The notes: generated by a model from the letters alone, not told the origin. A DNA stretch of 64,000 nt from Flavobacterium sp. 245 (GCF_004362055.1 NZ_SNXB01000008.1:177111-241110), one strand, 5' to 3'. Shown: positions 34,541 to 43,662, counted from the stretch's first letter. Translations and numbers: made by a program.

Positions 34541-35337
34541 TATATAATGGTAAGCGGGTGAATGAAAAAGTGAATCAGCAATAAAGCAATTCCAGCAATG
34601 ATTCGATAATAACCAAAAACTTTAAAACCATTTTTAGTCAAAAATCCAATGAAAGTTTTAATCGCTAAAAGTGCTACAATAAAAGCAACAACGTTTCCAA
34701 TAACTAGTATTGTGGTTTGATCTTGCGATAATTCGAAACCAGCTTTGTAATAATCGTAACATTTTTTTACGGTTGCTCCAAGCATTGTTGGAACAGCTAA
34801 GAAGAATGAAAATTCAGCGGCTGTTGTTCTGCTTAATTTTTGAGACATTCCACCAACGATGCTGGCACCGCTTCGAGAAACTCCAGGAATCATAGCAATA
34901 CATTGGAATAAACCAATTTTTAAAGCCTGTAAATAAGTAATCTCTTGTGAAGTTTCAGGAGTATTTGGGTTGTTGAACCATTCGTCAACTTTTAATAAAA
35001 TCAATCCGCCAATCAAAAGAGAAATGGCCACTGTAACAGGATTTTCTAATAAACCATCAATAAAATCGCTTAATAATAATCCTAAAACTACGGCAGGAAT
35101 AAATGCAACTAAAAGTTTAAAGTAAAAGTCAAGCGTTTGAAAAAATCGTTTAAAATATAAAACGACTACTGACAGAATAGCGCCAAGCTGAATAACGATC
35201 GTAAAAAGTTTGGTAAAATCTTCGTGTGCAATTCCGAAAAAAGAAGAGGCAATAATCATGTGTCCAGTTGAAGAAACAGGTAAAAATTCTGTGATTCCTT
35301 CAATAATGGCAAGAACGATAGCTTGTAATGTATTCAT
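34540..35337 (-). CDS. uppP: Undecaprenyl-diphosphatase (BacA type)
   Basis: The 265-aa membrane enzyme dephosphorylates undecaprenyl pyrophosphate to recycle the lipid carrier for peptidoglycan and O-antigen. EGITEFLPVSSTGHM and PGVSRSGASIVGG are its two catalytic motifs, and about eight membrane segments are visible. It overlaps truB by one base and follows the DUF3098 gene after a 100-bp gap of ATTTTTAGA/CTAAG repeats. Context with ftsX suggests an envelope and division operon. Confidence 0.96.
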   Translation of the reverse strand: MNTLQAIVLAIIEGITEFLPVSSTGHMIIASSFFGIAHEDFTKLFTIVIQLGAILSVVVLYFKRFFQTLDFYFKLLVAFIPAVVLGLLLSDFIDGLLENPVTVAISLLIGGLILLKVDEWFNNPNTPETSQEITYLQALKIGLFQCIAMIPGVSRSGASIVGGMSQKLSRTTAAEFSFFLAVPTMLGATVKKCYDYYKAGFELSQDQTTILVIGNVVAFIVALLAIKTFIGFLTKNGFKVFGYYRIIAGIALLLIHFFIHPLTII

Positions 35338-35437
35338 GTATTAGATTGTTAGATTTTTAGATTTTGTTAGATTTTTACTAAAGATTAATCTAATAATCTA
35401 AAGATCTAAGAAGTCTAAGAAAGTCTGAAAAAAAAGT

Positions 35438-35692
35438 CTATTTAGATTTTTTGAAAATAGAATAAATCGTGATTCCAAAACCAATTAAAACGGTTGTGGG
35501 TGCTAAACGAATACGTCTAAAGCTAAAAACATCTTCATTAAAAACATTCGGGTCGGTGCTTCCTCCACCAGACATTAAAATAAATCCTAGTGCGATAACA
35601 GCAATTCCTATCAATAAAATTTTGTAGTTGATGCCGTCAAAAAGAAATTCCTGTTTTTGAACTTGTTGTTCTTCTTTATTATTGTTTTTCAT
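35438..35692 (-). CDS. DUF3098 family membrane protein
   Basis: The 84-aa protein has a charged N-terminus and two transmembrane helices (about 26-43 and 66-80) joined by a polar loop with GGGSTDPNVFNEDVFSFRRI, the typical DUF3098 core. The family is restricted to Bacteroidota and usually lies between ftsX and uppP, as here. That conserved position suggests a link with cell division or lipid II recycling, but no function is established. Confidence 0.85.
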   Translation of the reverse strand: MKNNNKEEQQVQKQEFLFDGINYKILLIGIAVIALGFILMSGGGSTDPNVFNEDVFSFRRIRLAPTTVLIGFGITIYSIFKKSK

Positions 35693-35779
35693 TTTGTCAT
35701 TGCGAGGAATGAAGCAATCTCATCCTCTGTTTTATGAGTTTATTTTTAAATCTAATATCTAAAATCCTGCAATCTAAAA

Positions 35780-36655
35780 TTAATAAAGATCGTCAGTTCT
35801 TAAATTTAAGAAACGTTGTGTTGCAAAATGTGTACTTACCCAAGTAATTAAAACTCCTAATCCGAAAACTGCTAATAAAACCAATCCAATTAAGGCTTTG
35901 TCTTCTAAAATTCCTAAACCTGGGAAATTAGTTTCTACATAAATCAAAAGTCCAATTAATGCAACGATGGCCAAAGCAGCGCCAAGCATTCCTAATTTTA
36001 CACTTCTTGTTACAAAAGGCTTGCGGATAAATGATTTAGTTGCGCCAACCATTTGCATTGTTTTAATAATAAAACGATTTGAATGTATCGATAAACGAAG
36101 TGAACTGTTGATTAGTAAAACAGCAATTACAGTTAAGAAACCGCTGATAATCAAAATCCACATACTTACTTTTTTGATATTGTCATTTACCAGATTTACT
36201 AATTGTTTGTCGTAAACAATATCTTCAATCATAGTATTTTTGCGCAGACCGCTTTCAATTTTCAGGATGCTGTCTCTTTCAACATAGTCTGCTTTTAAGT
36301 GAATGTCGTATGAATTCAACAATGGATTTTCTCCTAAAAAGGTAAGGAAATCTTCTCCAATAATATCCGTATGTTCTTTAGCCGCTTTTTCTTTGGTTAC
36401 ATAAACAAAAGATTTAGCAAAAGGAGCTCTTTTTAATTCGGTATTAAACGCTTTGATAACGCTGTCATTTGCTTCATTTTTAAAGAAAACGGTCATGGCG
36501 ATTTTTTCTTTAAAATCATCTGCCAGTTTTTTAGAATTAATGATGAATAATCCTAGTACTCCCAAAAGGAATAAAACCAAGAATACACTTAATACAACCG
36601 AAAAATAAGAGGAAATTAACCTGCGCTTTTGAAATTTATCAAAGTTAGAACTCAT
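35780..36655 (-). CDS. ftsX: Cell-division protein FtsX
   Basis: The 291-aa protein has the FtsX plan: a cytoplasmic start, helix 1 (about 18-40), a periplasmic domain (about 45-165), then three helices (about 170-195, 220-245 and 260-280). NSSLRLSIHSNRFIIKTMQMVGATKSFIRKPF is conserved, quoted here in part: MQMVGATKSFIRKPF. With FtsE it forms an ABC-type complex that activates peptidoglycan hydrolases at the septum. ftsE is not adjacent. Confidence 0.93.
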   Translation of the reverse strand: MSSNFDKFQKRRLISSYFSVVLSVFLVLFLLGVLGLFIINSKKLADDFKEKIAMTVFFKNEANDSVIKAFNTELKRAPFAKSFVYVTKEKAAKEHTDIIGEDFLTFLGENPLLNSYDIHLKADYVERDSILKIESGLRKNTMIEDIVYDKQLVNLVNDNIKKVSMWILIISGFLTVIAVLLINSSLRLSIHSNRFIIKTMQMVGATKSFIRKPFVTRSVKLGMLGAALAIVALIGLLIYVETNFPGLGILEDKALIGLVLLAVFGLGVLITWVSTHFATQRFLNLRTDDLY

Positions 36656-36815
36656 AGTATGCTTAAATTATGTGGTAAAAATAATAAAGTATTTCTTTAT
36701 TTGAAGTTAATAACGTTCAAAGTTTTAACTTTCGTACCATAAATATACGATTCAAACATGAATAAATCAATATAAAAGTCTAAGCAACTTAGTTCCGGGG
36801 TTTCTGAATGGCAAC

Positions 36816-37169
36816 TTAGAGGTTTAATTTTAGATTTTGAGTTTCTTTTTCAGCAAATTCTTTAATGCGTTTTTCAATTTCATAAAAAACAGTAATTGCT
36901 TTTTCGCCGGCTTCGGTCAGTTTTGCGCCGCCGCCGCCTTTTCCTCCCAGAAGTTTTTCTACTAAAGGAATTTCCGCGCGCTGATTCATTTCTTCAACTA
37001 ATTGCCAAGCTTGTCTGTATGCCATTTTCATTTCTTTGGCAGCGTTGGTTATAGAACCTGTTTTCTGAATATTTTCAAGCAACCATATTTTTCCAATTCC
37101 TAAAAAGGCTCCTTCGGTTTCTTCAATCCAAACCCGAACTTCAACTTTATATTTTTTGTTGTCAGCCAT
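36816..37169 (-). CDS. ModE-N-terminal-like winged-helix regulator
   Basis: The 117-aa protein has only the DNA-binding domain of the ModE family: GKIWLLENIQKTGSITNAAKEM, then AYRQAWQLVEEMN (recognition helix region) and GGKGGGGAKLTEAG (wing). The C-terminal molybdate-binding Mop domains of E. coli ModE are missing, as in many short homologues. No molybdenum transport genes are in the window. ATG 37169 (MADNKKY) is chosen over a TTG 24 bp further out. Three TACGTAT sites lie in the 318-bp upstream gap and may be its operator. Confidence 0.8.
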   Translation of the reverse strand: MADNKKYKVEVRVWIEETEGAFLGIGKIWLLENIQKTGSITNAAKEMKMAYRQAWQLVEEMNQRAEIPLVEKLLGGKGGGGAKLTEAGEKAITVFYEIEKRIKEFAEKETQNLKLNL

Positions 37170-37217
37170 TTTAATTTTTTTTATGCTATTCAAAAATAGA
37201 CATTATTATTCTTTATT

Positions 37218-37269
37218 CTAAACTGGACTGAAGTCCAGCTCTACAATATAGGTCGTTCCTCTGGAACTT
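37218..37269. repeat. Half copy of the ACTGGACTGAAGTCCAG element
   Basis: It matches the left half of the 17415 palindrome up to the 'gttcctcTGGAAC' inner arm and then stops; the right half is absent. Confidence 0.75.
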
Positions 37270-37306
37270 ATTGCGTTGCAATTGTTTGGAAAAAATTATA
37301 TTTTTC

Positions 37307-37360
37307 TACGTATTAAAATATAAATATACGTATTTGTACTTAATTTAAAATACGTATTTT
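37307..37360. promoter_or_regulatory. Three TACGTAT sites, candidate operator
   Basis: TACGTAT occurs at 37307, 37327 and 37351. The last is the centre of a perfect 14-bp palindrome, AAAATACGTATTTT (37347-37360). They lie between the ModE-like gene and leuS, upstream of the leuS -33 box. Confidence 0.5.
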
Positions 37361-37390
37361 GTTATTTTATTTGTTTGTCAACGAAATAGC

Positions 37391-37421
37391 TTTGGTACAA
37401 TGTACAATAAATGTAAATTTG
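37391..37421 (+). promoter_or_regulatory. leuS promoter (TTTG-N19-TAAATTTG)
   Basis: A -33 TTTG at 37391-37394, a 19-bp spacer and TAAATTTG at 37414-37421 match the full Bacteroidota consensus. The leader to ATG 37488 would be about 60 nt. Confidence 0.75.
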
Positions 37422-37439
37422 CGCCTAATAATTAATTTA

Positions 37440-37487
37440 GTGAAAAGCCTTAGAACCTTAGTAACTTAGAATCTTAGTCACTTAGAA
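37440..37487 (+). repeat. Octamer array forming the leuS leader
   Basis: Five 8-bp units of the form nnTTAGnn (ccttagaa, ccttagta, acttagaa, tcttagtc, acttagaa) run directly into the ATG, so they are part of the leuS mRNA leader. Confidence 0.75.
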
Positions 37488-40400
37488 ATGAAGTACAATC
37501 CAAACGAAATTGACGCCAAATGGCAAAAATATTGGGCAGAAAATCAAACTTTTGCAGCAAAAAATAACTCTGAAAAACCTAAACATTATGTTCTCGATAT
37601 GTTTCCTTATCCATCTGGAGCAGGATTGCACGTTGGGCATCCACTGGGTTATATAGCTTCAGATGTGTATTCTCGTTTCAAAAGACATCAAGGTTTCAAT
37701 GTTTTGCACCCAATGGGTTACGACAGTTTTGGATTGCCGGCAGAACAATATGCGATTCAGACAGGGCAACGTCCAGAAGATACAACGCGCGTAAATATTG
37801 ACGGTGGAGTTGATAAAGAAGGAAAACAAATTGCAGGATACAGAAAACAATTAGATAAAATTGGTTTCTCTTTTGACTGGGCGCGTGAAGTGCGTACCTC
37901 AAATCCTGATTATTACAAACATACACAATGGATTTTTATTCAATTGTTCAACTCTTGGTATTGCAGAAAACAAGGAAAAGCTTTTGACATTTCGGAGCTT
38001 GTAAAAGTTTTTGAAGAAGAAGGAAATAACTTGGTTGAAGCAGTTTGCGATGATAACGTAGCGATTTTTAATGCTGACGAATGGAACTCTTATTCTGAAG
38101 ATCAAAAAGAAAAAATCCTTTTGCAATATAGAATGACTTATTTGGCAGAAACCGAAGTAAACTGGTGTCCTGGTTTAGGAACTGTTTTGGCAAATGACGA
38201 AATTGTAAACGGAGTTTCTGAGCGTGGAGGCTTTCCTGTTATAAGAAAAAAAATGACACAATGGAGTATGCGAATTTCTGCTTATGCCGAACGCTTGCTT
38301 CAAGGTCTAAATGATATTGACTGGAGTGAATCTATCAAAGAATCACAAAGAAACTGGATCGGGAAATCGGTTGGAGCTTTGGTGACTTTTAATGTGAAAA
38401 ATCATGATGAAGTAATCGAAGTTTTTACTACAAGACCTGATACTATTTTTGGAGTGACTTTTATGACTTTAGCTCCGGAACACGATTTGGTAGCAAAAAT
38501 TACGACTCCAGAACAAAAAGAAGCAGTTGAAGCGTATATCGAAAAAACAGCAAAACGTTCTGAGCGTGAGCGTATGGCCGATGTAAAAACTATTTCTGGA
38601 GTATTTACTGGAGCTTATGCTGAACATCCATTTACAAAAGAACCAATTCCGGTTTGGATTGGAGATTATGTTTTGGCAGGTTACGGAACTGGTGCTGTAA
38701 TGGCGGTTCCTTGTGGAGACGAGAGAGATTATGCTTTTGCTAATTTCTTTAAAGGCCAAAACGGAATGCAGGAAATCAAGAATATCTTCGCAAATGTTGA
38801 TATTTCTGAAGCCGCTTACGGATCAAAAGACAATGTTGAAATCGCAAATTCTGATTTCTTAAACGGATTAAATTATAAAAATGCAACGCATGCCGTTATT
38901 AGCGAATTGCAAAAAATAGGTCAAGGTATTGGTAAAACAAATTACCGTTTGCGTGATGCTGTTTTTTCTCGCCAGCGTTATTGGGGAGAACCTTTCCCAG
39001 TTTATTATGTAAATGGATTGCCTAAAATGATTGATGCGCAGCACTTGCCAATTATTTTGCCAGAAGTAGAAAAATATTTACCAACAGAAGACGGTTTGCC
39101 TCCTTTAGGAAATGCAGCGGTTTGGGCTTGGGACAGTGTTAAGTGTTCAGTTGTTAGTACTCAGCTGATTGACAATGTGACGATTTTTCCTCTTGAATTG
39201 AATACAATGCCAGGATGGGCGGGAAGTTCATGGTATTGGATGCGTTATATGGATGCACACAACGAAAATGAATTTGCTAGCAAAGAAGCTTTGGCTTACT
39301 GGGAAAGTGTCGATTTATATATTGGAGGAAGCGAACACGCTACGGGACACTTATTGTATTCTCGTTTTTGGAACAAATTCTTAAAAGATAAAGGTTTTGC
39401 TCCAACTGAAGAACCATTCAAAAAACTGATTAATCAGGGAATGATTTTGGGAACTAGTGCATTTGTTTATAGAGTGATTTTTTCATCATCATTTAGTCAA
39501 GCTAAAAATGATGATGAAACATTGTCTGACAAAAGTGAAAAGAGTGAGATAATTAAGAATTCTTTACCAAATTTATTTATTTCAAAAAAGATTTTCGATA
39601 GTGGATCAACTGAAGAAATATTAGAAACTTTAAAAAAGAATCATTCAAATTTATTCGATAATTATAATGAGGTTGTAAATAAATTGAAATCAAAAGGAGT
39701 TGATGTTCTTAATCTTAAAATACTTAGTATTAATCCAACTCATGTTGATGTTTCAATGGTTAATTCTTCTGATGAATTAGACGTTGAAAAATTCAAAACC
39801 TGGAGAGAGGATTATGCTGATGCTGAATTTATTACAGATGATAACGGAAAATACATTGTTGGTCGTGAAGTCGAAAAAATGTCGAAATCAAAATACAATG
39901 TCGTAACTCCAGATGATATTTGTGATGAATATGGTGCTGATACATTACGTTTGTACGAAATGTTTTTAGGTCCGTTAGAGCAGGCAAAACCTTGGAATAC
40001 TGCTGGTATTTCTGGAGTTTTTGGTTTCTTGAAAAAATTATGGAGATTGTATTTTGATGACAATGGTTTAATCGTAAACAACGACGAACCGACAAAAGAC
40101 AACTTAAAATCTTTGCATAAAACCATTAAAAAAGTAGCCGAAGATATCGAGAATTTCTCTTTCAATACTTCAGTTTCTCAATTTATGATTTGTGTAAACG
40201 AATTGTCTTCTCAAAATTGTCATTCAAGAGCAATTCTAGAGCCATTGGCTATTTTGGTTTCACCATATGCACCGCACATTGCTGAAGAATTATGGTCGCA
40301 GTTAGGACATACAACTTCAATTTCTGAAGTAGCGTTCCCGATTTTTGAGGCAAGTCATTTAGTTGAAACAAATAAAGAATATCCAGTTTCTTTCAACGGA

Positions 40401-40556
40401 AAAATGCGTTTCACAATCGAATTACCTTTGGATTTAACTAAAGAACAAATCGAAGAAATCGTTATGAAAGATGAAAGAACGTTACGTCAATTAGATGGAA
40501 GAACTCCAAATAAAGTGATTATCGTTCCTGGAAAAATTATCAACCTTGTAGGGTAG
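37488..40556 (+). CDS. leuS: Leucine-tRNA ligase with an extra insertion
   Basis: The 1022-aa class I synthetase has HVGH at residues 48-51 (HIGH motif), the CP1 editing domain (about 225-435) with TTRPDTIFGVTF and GTGAVMAVPCGDERD, and KMSKS at 797-801, then an anticodon-binding domain. It is longer than usual. Between MILGTSAFVYR (652-662) and NPTHVDVSMVNSSDELD (749 on) lie about 86 residues, rich in Lys, Asn, Ser and Asp, where I recall only about 20 in relatives. The reading frame stays open and both sides are intact, so this is an insertion and not a frameshift. Promoter and octamer leader lie directly upstream. Confidence 0.96.
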   Translation: MKYNPNEIDAKWQKYWAENQTFAAKNNSEKPKHYVLDMFPYPSGAGLHVGHPLGYIASDVYSRFKRHQGFNVLHPMGYDSFGLPAEQYAIQTGQRPEDTTRVNIDGGVDKEGKQIAGYRKQLDKIGFSFDWAREVRTSNPDYYKHTQWIFIQLFNSWYCRKQGKAFDISELVKVFEEEGNNLVEAVCDDNVAIFNADEWNSYSEDQKEKILLQYRMTYLAETEVNWCPGLGTVLANDEIVNGVSERGGFPVIRKKMTQWSMRISAYAERLLQGLNDIDWSESIKESQRNWIGKSVGALVTFNVKNHDEVIEVFTTRPDTIFGVTFMTLAPEHDLVAKITTPEQKEAVEAYIEKTAKRSERERMADVKTISGVFTGAYAEHPFTKEPIPVWIGDYVLAGYGTGAVMAVPCGDERDYAFANFFKGQNGMQEIKNIFANVDISEAAYGSKDNVEIANSDFLNGLNYKNATHAVISELQKIGQGIGKTNYRLRDAVFSRQRYWGEPFPVYYVNGLPKMIDAQHLPIILPEVEKYLPTEDGLPPLGNAAVWAWDSVKCSVVSTQLIDNVTIFPLELNTMPGWAGSSWYWMRYMDAHNENEFASKEALAYWESVDLYIGGSEHATGHLLYSRFWNKFLKDKGFAPTEEPFKKLINQGMILGTSAFVYRVIFSSSFSQAKNDDETLSDKSEKSEIIKNSLPNLFISKKIFDSGSTEEILETLKKNHSNLFDNYNEVVNKLKSKGVDVLNLKILSINPTHVDVSMVNSSDELDVEKFKTWREDYADAEFITDDNGKYIVGREVEKMSKSKYNVVTPDDICDEYGADTLRLYEMFLGPLEQAKPWNTAGISGVFGFLKKLWRLYFDDNGLIVNNDEPTKDNLKSLHKTIKKVAEDIENFSFNTSVSQFMICVNELSSQNCHSRAILEPLAILVSPYAPHIAEELWSQLGHTTSISEVAFPIFEASHLVETNKEYPVSFNGKMRFTIELPLDLTKEQIEEIVMKDERTLRQLDGRTPNKVIIVPGKIINLVG

Positions 40557-40574
40557 TAAAAACTCCAATATTTT

Positions 40575-40620
40575 AAAAATCCCAAATTCCAATCTTAAAA
40601 TTGGAATTTGGGTTTTTTTT
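40575..40620 (+). terminator. leuS terminator
   Basis: CCCAAATTCCAAT / ATTGGAATTTGGG (perfect 13-bp stem, 6-nt loop) is followed by eight T. The rest of the 323-bp gap to the next gene holds a short TTGTCATTTC palindrome (40636-40664) and several CTTTGCG repeats (about 40680-40750). Confidence 0.88.
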
Positions 40621-40879
40621 GTTTTTAGGCCTAGTTTGTCATTTCTCCTTCCTTGAAATGACAAGATTGTAGAAAAAAACTTTGCGACTTAGCGTCTTTG
40701 CGAGCAAAATAACTCGCGTACTTTGCGTAAACCTTTGCGTGCATTGCGGTTAAAATTCCTCCATAAACATTGGGATTTGTAATTTTTTTATTGAAATTTT
40801 CATTTTAGTTGTAACATTTTAAATCTTCTCGTATCCAAAGGGCGGATCCGATTAATTTAACAACTTAAAACTATTAAAA

Positions 40880-41728
40880 ATGAAAAAGTATATCATCTTA
40901 ATTATCGCATTCTTATTCTCAGCAGTATGTCTAAATGTTTTTGCACAAACAAAATCATATCCTTTCGAAGTTCTTAAAACTGGAAAAGGAAAACAAGCAA
41001 TAATTTTTATTCCCGGATTTGCTTCTTCTGGAGATGTTTGGAACGAAACCAAAACAGCATTCGAAAAAGATTTCACTTGTTATACACTTACAATGGCCGG
41101 ATTTGCTGGAGTAAAACCACAGCCAAATCCTTCATTTGAAAATTGGAAAACAGAAATTGCTAATTTTATCAAAGAAAATAAAATCGTGAAACCAATTCTT
41201 GTTGGTCACAGTATGGGCGGGGGACTAGCACTAGCCATTGCAGCTGATTATCCAGAGCTAATTGAGAAAATTGTAGTTGTTGATGCGCTTCCGTGTATGA
41301 CTGCGTTAATGGATCCGTCTTTCAAGTCAAAAGAAAATAATGATTGTACATCAATGGTGAATCAGATGACTGGCATGACTGATGCTCAGTTTTTTGATAT
41401 GCAGAAAAAAACAATGCCACGACTTTTGGCTGATGCTTCAAAAATGGATATGGTGGTTGATTGGAGTGTGAAATCAGATAGAAAAACATTCGGACAAATG
41501 TATTGTGATTTTTCAAATACCGATTTAAGAATGAAAATCGCACAGATAAAATGCCCAGCATTAATTTTGTTAGAATCTTATTTTATAAATTTAAAACCAG
41601 CTATTGAAGATCAGTATAAAAACTTGAAAACAGCCAATTTTCAATATGCGAGCAAAGGTCTGCATTTTATTATGTATGATGATAAAGAATGGTATTTGGC
41701 ACAATTAAACACTTTTATAAAACAATAA
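40880..41728 (+). CDS. Secreted alpha/beta hydrolase
   Basis: The 282-aa protein has a signal peptide (1-22, ending NVFAQ) and an alpha/beta-hydrolase fold with the nucleophile S111 in GHSMGGG, an oxyanion region in FIPGFASSG, and a late His in GLHFIMYDD. The substrate is unknown. The stop is 2 bp before the ATG of the sigma factor gene and the three genes 40880-42781 are contiguous, so the hydrolase is probably expressed with the sigma factor. Confidence 0.8.
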   Translation: MKKYIILIIAFLFSAVCLNVFAQTKSYPFEVLKTGKGKQAIIFIPGFASSGDVWNETKTAFEKDFTCYTLTMAGFAGVKPQPNPSFENWKTEIANFIKENKIVKPILVGHSMGGGLALAIAADYPELIEKIVVVDALPCMTALMDPSFKSKENNDCTSMVNQMTGMTDAQFFDMQKKTMPRLLADASKMDMVVDWSVKSDRKTFGQMYCDFSNTDLRMKIAQIKCPALILLESYFINLKPAIEDQYKNLKTANFQYASKGLHFIMYDDKEWYLAQLNTFIKQ

Positions 41729-41730
41729 GA

Positions 41731-42204
41731 ATGGAATTTGAACAAATCTATAAGATATATTGGGATCGAATATTCAGGCTTTGTATGGGTTTTGTTAATG
41801 ATTATGACATTGCACAGGATCTGGCTCAGGAAACATTTATAATTGTCTGGCAAAAGCTGGATACTTTTAGAAACGAATCGGCTATTGGAACCTGGATTTT
41901 TAGAATTGCTTCTAATAACTGTCTGCGGCAAATTGAAAGAGAAAAGCGTTTCCCAAAATCAGATTTGCCCATTCATCTTTCTGAAGAAAAACAACAGTCA
42001 ATGGAGCCACAGATTCAGTTTTTGTATAAATGCATTGCCGAATTGCCAGAAACCGACCGTATTATTATTTCATTGGAATTAGAAGAAGTTAAGCAGGCTG
42101 AAATCGCTAAGATTGTTGGACTTTCGGAAGCAAATGTAAGGGTGAAAATTCACAGAATTAAAGAAAAATTGACTCAAAAATTTAAAGAAAATGGAAAACA
42201 ATAA
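41731..42204 (+). CDS. ECF-type RNA polymerase sigma factor
   Basis: The 157-aa protein shows sigma region 2 (IYWDRIFRLCMGFVNDYDIAQDLAQETFI and WIFRIASNNCL, quoted in parts) and region 4 (ELPETDRIIISLELEEVKQAEIAKIVGLSEANVRVKIHR, with the HTH AEIAKIVGLSEANVRVKIHR). It lacks region 1 and 3, as ECF factors do. ATG 41731 fits the family start; a longer frame would run into the hydrolase gene. The next gene overlaps by 14 bp and is the likely anti-sigma partner. Confidence 0.9.
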   Translation: MEFEQIYKIYWDRIFRLCMGFVNDYDIAQDLAQETFIIVWQKLDTFRNESAIGTWIFRIASNNCLRQIEREKRFPKSDLPIHLSEEKQQSMEPQIQFLYKCIAELPETDRIIISLELEEVKQAEIAKIVGLSEANVRVKIHRIKEKLTQKFKENGKQ

Positions 42205-42781
42205 TATAGACTTCAATGATTTGTGGAAAAAACAAACCGTAAGTCAACCCGATATTCAGGATTTGCTTTCCAGAGTGAGCAAATTTAAAAAAGCATCTTT
42301 ACGCAGTTTATGGACGACAAATTGTATGCTTTTTGCCACAAGTGCGTTTATAATTTTCATTTGGATATATTATCAGCCAAAGTTTATTTCGACTAAAATC
42401 GGAATTGTTTTAACGATTCTTGCAATGGTACTTTATCTGTTTGTTTCGAATAAATTATTTAGCAATTATAAAGACATCGATGCAACGCAGACGAATCAGG
42501 AATATCTTCAAAAATTAATTCTGATTAAAAAGAAACAGCAGTTTTTGCAGACTTATATGATGCGTCTCTATTTTTTGCTTTTAACAACGGGGATTTGCTT
42601 GTATATGTATGAATATGCGAGCAGAATGACTGCTCTAGGCGCAAGTCTTACTTATGGAATAACTTTGCTGTGGATTTTGTTTAACTGGTTCTATATTCGT
42701 CCCAAACAAATTAAAAAACAGCAGACAAAAATAAATGCGCTGATTGAAAAATTTGAAGAAGTAAACAGTCAATTGGCATAA
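42191..42781 (+). CDS. Four-helix membrane protein, candidate anti-sigma factor
   Basis: The 196-aa protein begins with a short soluble stretch (MENNNIDFNDLWKKQTVSQPD) and has four predicted membrane helices in two pairs (about 43-60, 66-85, 118-137 and 148-167), then a coiled C-terminal tail. The 14-bp overlap with the ECF sigma gene is the usual arrangement for a sigma/anti-sigma pair, but no anti-sigma domain (zinc HCC motif, FecR-like) is visible. The role is inferred from context only. Confidence 0.6.
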   Translation: MENNNIDFNDLWKKQTVSQPDIQDLLSRVSKFKKASLRSLWTTNCMLFATSAFIIFIWIYYQPKFISTKIGIVLTILAMVLYLFVSNKLFSNYKDIDATQTNQEYLQKLILIKKKQQFLQTYMMRLYFLLLTTGICLYMYEYASRMTALGASLTYGITLLWILFNWFYIRPKQIKKQQTKINALIEKFEEVNSQLA

Positions 42782-42790
42782 ATTCTAATC

Positions 42791-42831
42791 AAAAAGTCCA
42801 AATTCCAAAATTGCCGGAATTTGGATTTTTT
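42791..42831 (+). terminator. Terminator of the hydrolase/sigma operon
   Basis: AAAGTCCAAATTCC / GGAATTTGGATTTT with a short loop and a T-run ends the three-gene unit. Confidence 0.75.
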
Positions 42832-42935
42832 TATTTGAAATTTTGCATAATAATGCCAAAATGTCATTTTGTTAAAATGGTTCATAAATTGCGATTGGTT
42901 TTGTAACTTTAAATTTCAATCAAAAAAATAAAAAT

Positions 42936-43622
42936 ATGGGAGGTGCATACATAATTCTTGCCGGAGCTATTATGTTATTTAGCTGGCTGGTAAGTTCAAA
43001 ACTAAAAAGTAAATTCGAATTATATTCTAAACTGCAGTTGCAAAACGGAATGAGCGGTAAAGAAATTGCTGAAAAAATGTTAGCTGATAACGGAATTACA
43101 GATGTTCGTGTTATTTCGACTCCAGGTCAATTAACAGATCACTATAATCCGTCAGATAAAACCGTGAATTTGAGTGAGGCAGTATATAATCACCGAAATG
43201 CGACAGCTGCGGCTGTTGCGGCACATGAATGTGGTCATGCGGTACAACATTCTATTGGCTATGAATGGCTGACAATGCGTTCTAAATTAGTGCCAATTGT
43301 AAGCATTGCGTCTAACTATGTGCAATGGATTTTAATCGCTGGAATTTTAATGATTAAAGTTTTTCCACAGTTGTTGTTAGTTGGAATTATCATTTTTGCA
43401 GCAACTACTTTGTTTTCAATTATTACGCTTCCAGTTGAATATGACGCAAGTAATCGTGCATTGGCTTGGCTTGAAAATAAACATATGCTGACACAGCAGG
43501 AACAAGCCGGAGCAAAAGACGCTTTAAAATGGGCGGCGAGAACTTATGTTGTGGCTGCGATAGGTTCTATTGCAACATTGTTATATTACATTTCGATTTA
43601 TTCTGGAAGTAGGAGGAATTAA
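42936..43622 (+). CDS. Membrane zinc metallopeptidase, YugP family
   Basis: The 228-aa protein has an N-terminal membrane helix (about 4-20), the zinc site HECGH at 97-101 in AAVAAHECGHAVQHS, and two or three C-terminal membrane helices (about 118-170 and 205-222). VEYDASNRALAWL is another family-typical block, likely with a third zinc ligand. YugP-type proteins are of unknown substrate, probably working at the inner membrane. It is a single gene with its own terminator. Confidence 0.88.
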   Translation: MGGAYIILAGAIMLFSWLVSSKLKSKFELYSKLQLQNGMSGKEIAEKMLADNGITDVRVISTPGQLTDHYNPSDKTVNLSEAVYNHRNATAAAVAAHECGHAVQHSIGYEWLTMRSKLVPIVSIASNYVQWILIAGILMIKVFPQLLLVGIIIFAATTLFSIITLPVEYDASNRALAWLENKHMLTQQEQAGAKDALKWAARTYVVAAIGSIATLLYYISIYSGSRRN

Positions 43623-43662
43623 TTAGGTAATTGAGATAATTAGTCAATTAGATAATTTATTA

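Noticed and set aside
37488..40556. LeuS as a frameshifted pseudogene because of its length
   Set aside because: One open frame of 1022 codons carries all catalytic motifs on both sides of the insertion.
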